From NCBI GenBank assembly GCA_032622095.1, contig CP136061.1, positions 12,231,287 to 12,295,286 on the forward strand: 64,000 nucleotides of DNA. Direction: 5' to 3'. The number at the start of each line of letters is the position of its first letter. Position 1 is the first letter of the stretch. Source of the DNA: Siphonodentalium dalli. Its lineage: Eukaryota; Mollusca; Scaphopoda; Gadilida; Siphonodentaliidae. Shown in pieces: positions 29,701-41,176 of the stretch. The notes under the pieces were generated by a model that made no database searches, was not told where the DNA came from, and saw only the letters and a list, made by a program, of their open reading frames with translations. A program made the position numbers and the translations under genes.

Positions 29701-31745
29701 GTCTATACACGGGAGATAAGAGTCTTATTGTGATGTTATGAGGAGTCCATACACGGGAGATAAGAGTCTTATTGTGATGTTATGAGGAGTCCATACACGG
29801 GAGATAAGAGTCTTATTGTGATGTTATGAGGAGTCCATACACGGGAGATAAGAGTCTTATTGTGATGTTATGAGGAGTCTATACACGGGAGATAAGAGTC
29901 TTATTGTGATGTTATGAGGAGTCCATACACGGGAGATAAGAGTCTTATTGTGATGTTATGAGGAGTCCATACACGGGAGATAAGAGTCTTATTGTGATGT
30001 TATGAGGAGTCCATACACGGGAGATAAGAGTCTTATTGTGATGTTATGAGGAGTCCATACACGGGAGATAAGAGTCTTATTGTGATGTTATGAGGAGTCC
30101 ATACACGGGAGATAAGAGTCTTATTGTGATGTTATGAGGAGTCTATACACGGGAGATAAGAGTCTTATTGTGATGTTATGAGGAGTCCATACACGGGAGA
30201 TAAGAGTCTTATTGTGATGTTATGAGGAGTCCATACGCGGGAGATAAGAGTCTTATTGTGATGTTATGAGGAGTCTATACACGGGAGATAAGAGTCTTAT
30301 TGTGATGTTATGAGGAGTCTATACACGGGAGATAAGAGTCTTATTGTGATGTTATGAGGAGTCCATACACGGGAGATAAGAGTCTTATTGTGATGTTATG
30401 AGGAGTCCATACACGGGAGATAAGAGTCTTATTGTGATGTTATGAGGAGTCCATACACGGGAGATAAGAGTCTTATTGTGATGTTATGAGGAGTCTATAC
30501 ACGGGAGATAAGAGTCTTATTGTGATGTTATGAGGAGTCCATACACGGGAGATAAGAGTCTTATTGTGATGTTATGAGGAGTCCATACACGGGAGATAAG
30601 AGTCTTATTGTGATGTTATGAGGAGTCCATACACGGGAGATAAGAGTCTTATTGTGATGTTATGAGGAGTCTATACACGGGAGATAAGAGTCTTATTGTG
30701 ATGTTATGAGGAGTCCATACACGGGAGATAAGAGTCTTATTGTGATGTTATGAGGAGTCCATACGCGGGAGATAAGAGTCTTATTGTGATGTTATGAGGA
30801 GTCTATACACGGGAGATAAGAGTCTTATTGTGATGTTATGAGGAGTCTATACACGGGAGATAAGAGTCTTATTGTGATGTTATGAGGAGTCTATACACGG
30901 GAGATAAGAGTCTTATTGTGATGTTATGAGGAGTCCATACACGGGAGATAAGAGTCTTATTGTGATGTTATGAGGAGTCCATACACGGGAGATAAGAGTC
31001 TTATTGTGATGTTATGAGGAGTCTATACACGGGAGATAAGAGTCTTCTTGTGATGTTATGAGGAGTCCATACACGGGAGATAAGAGTCTTATTGTGATGT
31101 TATGAGGAGTCCATACACGGGAGATAAGAGTCTTATTGTGATGTTATGAGGAGTCCATACACGGGAGATAAGAGTCTTATTGTGATGTTATGAGGAGTCT
31201 ATACACGGGAGATAAGAGTCTTATTGTGATGTTATGAGGAGTCCATACACGGGAGATAAGAGTCTTATTGTGATGTTATGAGGAGTCCATACACGGGAGA
31301 TAAGAGTCTTATTGTGATGTTATGAGGAGTCCATACACGGGAGATAAGAGTCTTATTGTGATGTTATGAGGAGTCTATACACGGGAGATAAGAGTCTTAT
31401 TGTGATGGTATGAGGAGTCCATACACGGGAGATAAGAGTCTTATTGTGATGTTATGAGGAGTTCATACACGGGAGATAAGAGACTTATTGTGATGTTATG
31501 AGGAGTCCATACACGGGAGATAAGAGTCTTATTGTGATGTTATGAGGAGTCCATACACGGGAGATAAGAGTCTTATTGTGATGTTATGAGGAGTCCATAC
31601 ACGGGAGATAAGAGTCTTATTGTGATGTTATGAGGAGTCTATACACGGGAGATAATAGTCTTATTGTGATGTTATGAGGAGTCTATACACGGGAGATAAG
31701 AGTCTTATTGTGATGTTATGAGGAGTCCATACACGGGAGATAAGA
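23737..31745. repeat. 3960-bp (90-unit) near-identical tandem duplication inside the satellite
   Basis: Bases 23737-27785 match 27697-31745 at an offset of 3960 bp, with one mismatch that I found by line-by-line comparison (a at 25033, g at 28993). Rare marks shared by both halves include tgatggtatg (25331/29291), agattctt (25671/29631), agtcttcttg (27081/31041) and agacttattg (27521/31481). Identity stops at a mismatch at 23736/27696 on the left and 27786/31746 on the right. It is either a very recent unequal exchange or an assembly duplication. Confidence 0.9.
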
Positions 31746-34700
31746 TTCTTATTGTGATGTTATGAGGAGTCTATACACGGGAGATAAGAGTCTTATTGTG
31801 ATGTTATGAGGAGTCTATACACGGGAGATAAGAGTCTTATTGTGATGTTATGAGGAGTCCATACACGGGAGATAAGAGTCTTATTGTGATGTTATGATGA
31901 GTCCATACACGGGAGATAAGAGTCTTATTGTGATGTTATGAGGAGTCCATACACGGGAGATAAGAGTCTTATTGTGATGTTATGAGGAGTCTATACACGG
32001 GAGATAAGAGTCTTATTGTGATGATATGAGGAGTCCATACACGGGAGATAAGAGTCTTATTGTGATGTTATGAGGAGTCCATACACGGGAGATAAGAGTC
32101 TTATTGTGATGTTATGAGGAGTCCATACACGGGAGATAAGAGTCTTATTGTGATGTTATGAGGAGTCCATACACTGGAGATAAGAGTCTTATTGTGATGT
32201 TATGAGGAGTCCATACACGGGAGATAAGAGTCTTATTGTGATGTTATGAGGAGTCTATACACGGGAGATAAGAGTCTTATTGTGATGTTATGAGGAGTCC
32301 ATACACGGGAGATAAGAGTCTTATTGTGATGTTATGAGGAGTCCATACGCGGGAGATAAGAGTCTTATTGTGATGTTATGAGGAGTCCATACACGGGAGA
32401 TAAGAGTCTTATTGTGATGTTATGAGGAGTCTATACACGGGAGATAAGAGTCTTATTGTGATGTTATGAGGAGTCTATACACGGGAGATAAGAGTCTTAT
32501 TGTGATGTTATGAGGAGTCTATACACGGGAGATAAGAGTCTTATTGTGATGTTATGAGGAGTCCATACACGGGAGATAAGAGTCTTATTGTGATGTTATG
32601 AGGAGTCCATACACGGGAGATAAGAGTCTTATTGTGATGTTATGAGGAGTCCATACACGGGAGATAAGAGTCTTATTGTGATGTTATGAGGAGTCCATAC
32701 ACGGGAGATAAGAGTCTTATTGTGATGTTATGAGGAGTCCATACACGGGAGATAAGAGTCTTATTGTGATGTTATGAGGAGTCCATACACGGGAGATAAG
32801 AGTCTTATTGTGATGTTATGAGGAGTCTATACACGGGAGATAAGAGTCTTATTGTGATGTTATGAGGAGTCCATACACGGGAGATAAGAGTCTTATTGTG
32901 ATGTTATGAGGAGTCCATACACGGGAGATAAGAGTCTTATTGTGATGTTATGAAGAGTCCATACACGGGAGATAAGAGTCTTATTGTGATGTTATGAGGA
33001 GTCTATACACGGGAGATAAGAGTCTTATTGTGATGGTATGAGGAGTCCATACACGGGAGATAAGAGTCTTATTGTGATGTTATGAGGAGTCCATACACGG
33101 GAGATAAGAGTCTTATTGTGATGTTATGAGGAGTCCATACACGGGAGATAATAGTCTTATTGTGATGTTATGAGGAGTCTATACACGGGAGATAATAGTC
33201 TTATTGTGATGTTATGAGGAGTCTATACACGGGAGATAAGAGTCTTATTGTGATGTTATGAGGAGTCTATACACGGGAGATAAGAGTCTTATTGTGATGT
33301 TATGAGGAGTCTATACACGGGAGATAAGAGTCTTATTGTGATGTTATGAGGAGTCTATACACGGGAGATAAGAGTCTTATTGTGATGTTATGAGGAGTCC
33401 ATATACGGGAGATAAGAGTCTTATTGTGATGTTATGAGGAGTCCATACACGGGAGATAAGAGTCTTATTGTGATGTTATGAGGAGTCCATACACGGGAGA
33501 TAAGAGTCTTATTGTGATGTTATGAGGGGTCCATACACGGGAGATAAGAGTCTTATTGTTATGTTATGAGGAGTCCATACACGGGAGATAAGAGTCTTAT
33601 TGTGATGTTATGAGGAGTCCATACACGGGAGATAAGAGTCTTATTGTGATGTTATGAGGAGTCCATACACGGGAGATAAGAGTCTTATTGTGATGTTATG
33701 AGGAGTCCATACACGGGAGATAAGAGTCTTATTGTTATGTTATGAGGAGTCCATACACGGGAGATAAGAGTCTTATTGTGATGTTATGAGGAGTCCATAC
33801 ACGGGAGATACGAGTCTTATTGTGATGTTATGAGGAGTCTATACACGGGAGATAAGAGTCTTATTGTTATGTTATCAGGAGTCTATACACGGGAGATAAG
33901 AGTCTTATTGTGATGTTATGAGGAGTCCATACACGGGAGATAAGAGTCTTATTGTGATGTTATGAGGAGTCTATACAAGGGAGATAAGAGTCTTATTGTG
34001 ATGTTATGAGGAGTCCATACACGGGAGATAAGCGTCTTATTGTGATGTTATGAGGAGTCTATACAAGGGAGATAAGAGTCTTATTGTGATGTTATGAGGA
34101 GTCTATACAAGGGAGATAAGAGTCTTATTGTGATGTTATGAGGAGTCTATACACGGGAGATAAGAGTCTTATTGTGATGTTATGAGGAGTCCATACACGG
34201 GAGATAAGAGTCTTATTGTGATGTTATGAGGAGTCCATACAAGGGAGATAAGAGTCTTATTGTGATGTTATGAGGAGTCCATACACGGGAGATAAGAGTC
34301 TTATTGTGATGTTATGAGGGGTCCATACACGGGAGATAAGAGTCTTATTGTTATGTTATGAGGAGTCCATACACGGGAGATAAGAGTCTTATTGTGATGT
34401 TATGAGGAGTCCATACACGGGAGATAAGAGTCTTATTGTGATGTTATGAGGAGTCCATACACGGGAGATAAGAGTCTTATTGTGATGTTATGAGGAGTCC
34501 ATACACGGGAGATAAAAGTCTTATTGTTATGTTATGAGGAGTCCATACACGGGAGATAAGAGTCTTATTGTGATGTTATGAGGAGTCCATACACGGGAGA
34601 TACGAGTCTTATTGTGATGTTATGAGGAGTCTATACACGGGAGATAAGAGTCTTATTGTTATGTTATCAGGAGTCTATACACGGGAGATAAGAGTCTTAT

Positions 34701-35760
34701 TGTGATGTTATGAGGAGTCCATACACGGGAGATAAGAGTCTTATTGTGATGTTATGAGGAGTCCATACACGGGAGATAAGAGTCTTATTGTGATGTTATG
34801 AGGAGACCATACACGGGAGATAAGAGTCTTATTGTGATGTTATGAGGAGTCCATACACGGGAGATAAGAGTCTTATTGTGATGTTATGAGGAGTCCATAC
34901 ACGGGAGATAAGAGTCTTATTGTGATGTTATGAGGAGTCCATACACGGGAGATAAGAGTCTTATTGTGATGTTATGAGGAGTCCATACACGGGAGATAAG
35001 AGTCTTATTGTTATGTTATGAGGAGTCCATACACGGGAGATAAGAGTCTTATTGTGATGTTATGAGGAGTCCATACACGGGAGTTACGAGTCTTATTGTG
35101 ATGTTATGAGGAGTCTATACACGGGAGATAAGAGTCTTATTGTTATGTTATCAGGAGTCTATACACGGGAGATAAGAGTCTTATTGTGATGTTATGAGGA
35201 GTCCATACACGGGAGATAAGAGTCTTATTGTGATGTTATGAGGAGTCTATACAAGGGAGATAAGAGTCTTATTGTGATGTTATGAGGAGTCCATACACGG
35301 GAGATAAGCGTCTTATTGTGATGTTATGAGGAGTCTATACAAGGGAGATAAGAGTCTTATTGTGATGTTATGAGGAGTCTATACAAGGGAGATAAGAGTC
35401 TTATTGTGATGTTATGAGGAGTCTATACACGGGAGATAAGAGTCTTATTGTGATGTTATGAGGAGTCTATACACGGGAGATAAGAGTCTTATTGTGATGT
35501 TATGAGGAGTCCATACACGGGAGATAAGAGTCTTATTGTGATGTTATGAGGAGTCCATACAAGGGAGATAAGAGTCTTATTGTGATGTTATGAGGAGTCT
35601 ATACACGGGAGATAAGAGTCTTATTGTGATGTTATGAGGAGTCTATACAAGGGAGATAAGAGTCTTATTGTGATGTTATGAGGAGTCCATACAAGGGAGA
35701 TAAGCGTCTTATTGTGATGTTATGAGGAGTCCATACAAGGGAGATAAGCGTCTTATTGTG

Positions 35761-35964
35761 TGAGAATAACGGATCCGAGCGGATATCAGTTACCATCTAC
35801 TGTCGCCTCGACACGCACTTCAGTAAACGATTACATGGAAATCCAATAAACTCCGTCCGTATGAGTGCAATCAGTCCAGCGGGGTTTGTTATAAGCTGCA
35901 AAAGTAGGCTCGATATCTGATACAGTCACATATGCCTAGTAAATAATACTGAAGTGTTGCTGGA
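35761..35964. other. Unique linker after the satellite; copy 1 of a recurring linker segment
   Basis: The satellite ends abruptly at 35760 and is followed by non-repetitive sequence. Bases of about 35813-35935 align with 37505-37620: both contain cacgcacttcag, then acgatta, then ccgtcc with tgag nearby, and later ggctcgat followed by a gtca(c/t)ata word. No coding frame was recognised. Confidence 0.6.
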
Positions 35965-36796
35965 CATATATATCGCGATACGTGAAGGTCAGCCCCAAAC
36001 CACTGACCCACACACACAGCGGTGTATACCATGGAAAGTGGGAGTCAGCCCCAGACCACTAACCCACACACAAGTGAATTGTATATATATATTTACCACG
36101 ATAAGTGAGTGTCAGTCCCAAACTACTTACCCGAAATACCATGAGAAGTGAGGTTCACCCAAACCACTAACCCGCACACAAGCGATGTGTATATAAATAC
36201 CACGAGAAGTGAGGGTCAGCCCCAAACTACTAACCCGAATTACTACGAGAAGTGAGGTTGACCCCAAACTACTAACCCGCACACAAGCGATGTGTATATA
36301 AATACCAAGAGAAGTGAGGGTCAGCACCAAACTACTAACCCGCACACACGCGATGTATATAAATACCACGAGAAGTGAGGGTCAGCCCCAACTACAAGCC
36401 CGCACACAAGCGATGTGTATATAAATAGCACGAGAAGTGACGGTCAGCACCAAACTACTAACCCGCACACAAGCGATGTGTATATAAATACCAAGAGAAG
36501 TGAGGGTCAGCCCCAACTACTAACCCGCACACAAGCGATGTGTATATAAAAACCACGAGAAGTGAGGGTCAGCCCCAACTACTAACCCGCAAACAAGTGA
36601 TGTGTATATAAATACCACGAGAAGTGAGGGTCAGCCCCAACTACTAACCCGCACACAAGTGATGTGTATATAAATACCACGAGAAGTGTGGTCAGCCCCA
36701 ACTACTAACCCGCACACAAGCGATGTGTATATAAATACCACGAGAAGTGAGGAAGAGCCCCAAACTAGCCCGCACACAAGCGATGTGTATATAAAT
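35965..36796. repeat. 62-bp tandem repeat array (about 13 copies)
   Basis: The unit contains ataccacgagaagtgagg, gtcagccccaactactaac and ccgcacacaagcgatgtgta in that order. The first copies (35965-36150) are more diverged, and later copies differ mainly by small indels (ccccaaac versus ccccaac). Short open frames on both strands are produced by the repeat and are interrupted where the length changes frame. No function is evident. Confidence 0.93.
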
Positions 36797-36973
36797 ATAA
36801 AGAGATATATAGAGGTGGTATACTTTTTAGATAAAGAGATATATAGCGCTGGTATAATTTTTAGATAGAGAGATATATATAGAGGTTGTATACTTTTTAG
36901 ATAAAGATATATATAGAGGTGGTATACTTTTAGATAAAGTGATATATAGCGCTGGTATAATTTTTAGATAAAG
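36797..36973. repeat. 34-bp tandem repeat with two alternating subtypes (about 5 copies)
   Basis: Copies start at 36797, 36831, 36865, 36901 and 36934. Each begins ataaagagatatatag or a close variant and ends tttttag. Two subtypes alternate: one has gaggtggtatac, the other gcgctggtataat. It directly abuts the preceding 62-bp array. Confidence 0.88.
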
Positions 36974-37013
36974 AAGCCCGCATTATAGATTATGTATGAC
37001 CAACTGATGGTGT

Positions 37014-37355
37014 GCTCATGTGGGGACCCGGTGAGGCGCTCGTGTGAGGTTCAGATGTGGTGCCCGTGTGAAGATCCGGTGCGGTGCTCGTGTGGGGATC
37101 CGGTGTGGTGCTCGTGTGAAGTTCAGATATGGTGCTCATGTGAGGATCAGATGTGGTTCTCGTGTGGTGATCAGATGTGATTCTCGTGTGGTGATCAGAT
37201 GGTGTGATCATGTGGGGATCCGGTGTGGTGCTCGTGTGGTGATCAGATGTGGTGCCCGTGTGAGGATCCGGTGTGGTTCTCATGTGGGGATCCGGTGTGG
37301 TGCTCGTGTGAGGTTCAGATGTGTTGCCCGTGTGAGGATCCGGTGTGGTGCTCGC
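37014..37355. repeat. 24-bp tandem repeat array (14 copies)
   Basis: Units begin with gctcgtgtg or gcccgtgtg, continue with gatcc or ttcag, and end ggtgtggt. Starts run from 37014 to 37350 in an exact 24-bp register. Because 24 is a multiple of three and the unit lacks stops in several frames, it gives overlapping open frames on both strands: forward peptides repeating RCGARV, and a reverse peptide repeating TTPDPH or TTSDHH. These are probably by-products of the array. There is no start context, splice structure or domain to suggest a protein. Confidence 0.93.
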
Positions 37356-37416
37356 GTAGATTACAGATATCAGATATCAGATCCGATACAACCTGTTTAA
37401 TGATCGTATAAAACAT

Positions 37417-37506
37417 ACCAAAATCACCATCAAGAATCTCCCGGTCCCCAAAATCACTATCAGGAATCTCCCGGTCACCAAAATCACTATCAGGAATCTC
37501 CCGGTC
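37417..37506. repeat. 30-bp tandem repeat (3 copies)
   Basis: Three exact-length copies at 37417, 37447 and 37477. Each reads (a/c)ccaaaatcac, then atca(a/g)gaatctcccggtc, with one or two substitutions between copies. Confidence 0.92.
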
Positions 37507-37666
37507 ACGCACTTCAGCATACGATTAAATTCAATAGACGCCGTCCCTGAGTGGATAGAGTCCGACGGAAGATTGTCGTCGTTGGAGTAGTGGCTCGATG
37601 TATAATGTAGTCATATGTGTCTTGATTATCACATCCATATCGTGGACAACACCATAGTCATCGTCA
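37507..37666. other. Linker between arrays; copy 2 of the recurring linker segment
   Basis: It resembles the linker at 35813-35935 (cacgcacttcag, acgatta, ccgtcc, ggctcgat in the same order). Its second half, from ggctcgatg to the tcgtcatc words, resembles 39048-39150. So three array boundaries in this region share related flanking sequence. Confidence 0.6.
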
Positions 37667-39045
37667 TCATTTGACTGGCGCTATGACGCTTCGCTCTACG
37701 CCAATCTTCATTGTTTTACTAGACACTGGCCCTATGACGCTTCGCTCTACGCCCCTCTTCATTATGTGACAAGACACTTTCCCTGTGATGCTTCGCTCAA
37801 CGCCCATCTTCATTATTTGACTAGACACTGGCCCTATGACGCTTCGCTCTACGGCCATCTTCATTATTTGACTAGACACTGGGCCTATGACGCTTCGCTC
37901 TACGTCCATCTTCATTATATGACTAGACACTGGCCCTATGATACTTCGCTCTACGCTCCTCTTCATTATTTGACTAGACACTAGGCATATGACGCTTTGC
38001 ACTGTTCCCGTCTTCATTATTTGACTAGACACTGGCACTATAACGCTTCGCTCTACGCCCGTCTTCATTATTTGACTAGACACTGGCCCTTCGCTCTACG
38101 GCCATCTTCATTATTTGACTAGACACTGGGCATATGACGCTTCGCTCTATGTCCATCTTCATTATTTTACTAGACACTGGGTTTATGACGCTTCGCTCTA
38201 CGCCCATCTTCATTATTTGACAAGACACTGGGCCTGTGACTCTTCACTCTACGCCCCTCTTCATTATTTTACTAGACACTGGGTTTATGAAGCTTCGCTC
38301 TACGCCCATCGTTGTTATTTGACTAGACACTGGGCCTGTGACTCTTCACTCTACGCCCCTCTTCATTATTTCACTTGACACTGGCCCTATGACGCTTCGC
38401 TCTACGCCCATCTTCATTATTTGACTAGACACTGGGTCTATGACACTTCGCACTGTTCCCGTCTTTATTTATTTGACTAGACACTGGCCCTATGACGCTT
38501 CGCTCTACGCCAATTTTCTTTATTTGACTAGGCACGGGCCCTATGACGTTCGATCTACGCCCATCTTCATTATTTGACTAGACACTGGTCCTATGACGCT
38601 TCGCTCTACGCCCATCTTCATTAGTGAACTAGACTCTGGCCATATGAAGCTTCGCCCTACGACCCTCTTCATAATGTTACTAGCCACCGGCACTATGATG
38701 CTTCGCTCTTTGACTAGACACTGGTCCTATGACGCTTCGCATTGTGCCCTTTTTCATCATTCGACTAGACACTGTCCTATGACGCTTCGTTCTACACCAC
38801 TCTTCACCATTTGACTAGACACTGGCCCTATGACACTTCGATATACGCCCATCTTCATCATTTTACTAGACACTGGTCCTATGACTCTTCGCTCTACGCC
38901 CATCTTCATTATTTTACTAGACACTGGCCCTATGGCGCTTCGCCTGTGCCCCCTTCATCATTTGACTAGACGTTGGGCCTATGACGTTTCGCACTGTTCC
39001 CCTCTTCGTTAATTTACTAGACACTGGCCTTATGTCGCTTCCCTC
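37667..39045. repeat. 51-bp tandem repeat array (about 27 copies)
   Basis: The unit contains tatgacgcttcgctctacgc, then ccatcttcattatttgacta, then gacactgg. The register is 51 bp with several shortened copies (for example near 38085 and 38700). Since 51 bp is 17 codons, stretches stay open and give a repeated peptide of the type YDASLYVHLHYLTRHW on the plus strand and MKMGVERSVIGPVSSQI on the minus strand. Frame breaks and stops at shortened copies argue against one long protein. No domain is recognised. Confidence 0.93.
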
Positions 39046-39165
39046 TGTACGCTCGATGTCTGATGTGGTCATATGTGCTTGATTTTCACATCCCATACCA
39101 TGGACGTCAACAACAACAAAATCGTCGTCATTCCCTTCGAATAGACACTGGTTCTGTGATGCTTC
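39046..39165. other. Partial copy 3 of the recurring linker segment
   Basis: Starting with cgctcgatgtctgatgtggt, this matches 37592-37670 in word order: catatgtg, cttgat, cacatcc, cgtggac or catggac, and cgtcgtcat or cgtcatcat. It follows directly on the 51-bp array. Confidence 0.6.
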
Positions 39166-40144
39166 AGTACACACGCATCAATGCCGGTGGGCATATTAGG
39201 GCGTCAGAGCGGGATAGCACCAGGGAATAGTCTCATTGACATGCTTTATTCTTTCATCCATATAAGCACATGACAATTACATGTAACGGATATTGAGAAA
39301 CAGAGAGTTATATGCAAAGTCATATAGCATGATTATAAAACAAAATATGATATTTACATGTAACCCCGGATATATAGCAGGTTGGATTTAATAACCATCG
39401 TATTTGTTGTCAAAACCGCTATCAGCGTATCAGCTGCGGCGAGCAAGCCTGCACCGCGCATTTTACAAATCTGCAAGACAGTGTAACTCGCGCTCGTTTG
39501 TGTTCGTAAATAGAACGGAACCGGGAAGTAAATAAGGTCGGCTGTGTATTTTCTAATATCAGAAGAATGTGTCGAAGTAATTGTCTTTTAACGTCAAAAT
39601 TTGCTCGTAATATATGTAAAAACAGGTCTATAATTCCCTATTACTATATATACATTAAGTCTGCTAGTGTCTAATATCAGAAAGGGTGACTAGTGGAACT
39701 TTAATTCATTTTAATATTTTTACTATTGGTACATTAAGACTGCCTTAAGATTGGTCATGTTTTTATTAGATTCTGGTTCCTGTTATACTCGCTATATTCA
39801 TCTGTTGAGGTATAATTATGGTTGGTCGGTTATATATAGGCCGCCGATGGTTACAAGAAATCACATTATCAATATTATAAATATTTATGGTTATACGGAT
39901 ATACAAAACATACATGTAGATGACGATCATACTAACAATTGATTCGCAGTTTCAAACTCGTTCACTGACAGGCATGCCCAGGTAGTAAATTCAATAATCA
40001 GCTTGGTGCTACCCCATGTGGTTGAATTCACGATATGTGCATCCCTATGTGTGAATGATTGGAATACATGTATGTCATCAAATCAAGTCTACATCAGCAT
40101 CACCAAAATCGTTATTATCGCCATCAATACAATCACCAGTAACA
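39166..40144. other. AT-rich non-repetitive spacer
   Basis: I see no recognisable gene, RNA or transposon end here. The short open frame at 39751-39942 has no family features. Sequence is AT-rich with tacatgta-like words. Confidence 0.5.
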
Positions 40145-40228
40145 ATAACACATCCACGTGCATGCCCGTGTGATAACACATCTACATACATGCCCGTATG
40201 ATAACACATCCACATACATGCCCTTACA
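40145..40228. repeat. 28-bp tandem repeat (3 copies)
   Basis: Copies begin ataacacatc(c/t)ac at 40145, 40173 and 40201, each followed by catgccc. The third copy is the most altered. Confidence 0.88.
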
Positions 40229-40316
40229 ATAACACTGGTAACCCATGATGGATATACCGTGGTGACAGGTACAATTATGTGATTTTACTTTACAGGGATG
40301 TAAGTTCCACCAAAGT

Positions 40317-40770
40317 TATTCTGCCAGGGTAATATCCCTCTAAAATATGATTCTACCAGGGTAATTTCCCTCTATATTATAATTCTACCAGGGTAATTTC
40401 CCTCTACAATATAATTCTACCAGGGTAATTTCCCTCTACATTATAATTCTAACAGAGTAATTTCCCTCTACATTATAATTCTACCAGCGTAATTTCCCTC
40501 TACATTATAATTCTACCAGGGTAATTCCCTCTACATTATAATTCTACCAGGCTAATTTCCCTCTACATTATAATTCTAACAGGGTAATTTCCCTCTACAT
40601 TATAATTCTAGCAGGGTAATTTCCCTCTACATTATGATTATACCAGGGTAATTTCCCTCTACATTATAATTCTACCAGGGTAATTTCCCTCTACATTATA
40701 ATTCTACCAGGGTAATTTCCCTCTACAATATGATTCTACTAGGGTAATTTCCCTCTACATTATAATTTAC
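40317..40770. repeat. 32-bp tandem repeat array (about 14 copies)
   Basis: The unit contains ttctaccagggtaatttccc, then tctacattataa. Copies are very similar, with one-base indels (gtaattccc near 40520) and substitutions. No open frame. Confidence 0.94.
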
Positions 40771-40951
40771 CACAGTATAGTACCGGGTAGCCTTTTAAAT
40801 GCATTCACATTTTGGATAACAGATTTGAGGTCATACGAATATCACATGTGATTACAAATTGTGTTAATCTCTTCTTGACTTAGCTTACCTCTTTATAAGA
40901 TTAGTCTTTCCCCATTATGATAACTTTTGAGAAAGACAACGGGTATAATTG

Positions 40952-41176
40952 TGCAATCTCTACCAGAGCGCACCAGTCATACTTCCTTTCTGACTGTCGC
41001 AGGCTGGGTACCAGTCTGTGTTTCTATATTTAGAGCGGGGTTTTCCAAACAAAATGGCGAAAACCGATCGCCCCAAAGTCAAATTTCCTATGAGTTTAGA
41101 GAACATTTCCCGCACTAAAAACTTAATGACAGAATGGAGGATCAGAGCAGTTGTTCTGTTGACGATTTTCGCAATT
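40952..41176. repeat. Dispersed repeat, copy 1 (225 bp)
   Basis: It aligns in direct orientation with 56045-56266. Shared words in order are gcaatctcta, caccagtcata, cctttctgact, tgggtaccag, aaaatggcgaaaac, gatcgcc, aaagtca, aaaacttaatga, atggag, gttgttctgttga or its equivalent, and gattttcgcaa. No terminal repeats or tail were found. Its open frame, reading MAKTDRPKVKFPMSLEN, is not preserved in the second copy, so it is more likely a transposable-element fragment than an exon. Confidence 0.8.

Larger units (their letters stand above)
2418..35760. repeat. 44-bp satellite array (757 full copies plus a 35-bp partial copy)
   Basis: Head-to-tail 44-bp units sharing the first 24 bp and last 14 bp of the 59-bp unit, joined by gtctta in place of a 21-bp middle. 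The first unit begins at 2418 and the last at 35726, exactly 757 x 44 bp apart, so the array has no net indel. Variation is nearly all substitutions. The commonest is gtctatac versus gtccatac; rarer marks are gcggg, ttcatac, tgatggtatg, taatag, agcgtc and tgcggag. Shared marks recur at fixed distances (1540, 2816, 3960 and 4664 bp), showing higher-order duplication. Every typical unit carries agataag, a perfect match to the WGATAR consensus. No open frame of useful size runs through it. It is probably heterochromatic satellite; a centromeric or other structural role cannot be judged from sequence. Confidence 0.98.

Noticed and set aside
1-35760. CRISPR-like array, because of regular repeats
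   Set aside because: There are no unique spacers: the units are contiguous near-identical copies, and the context is eukaryotic.
37667-38378. Possible protein with 17-residue repeats (51-bp array)
   Set aside because: Open on both strands, interrupted by stops and shortened copies, so explained by repeat length.
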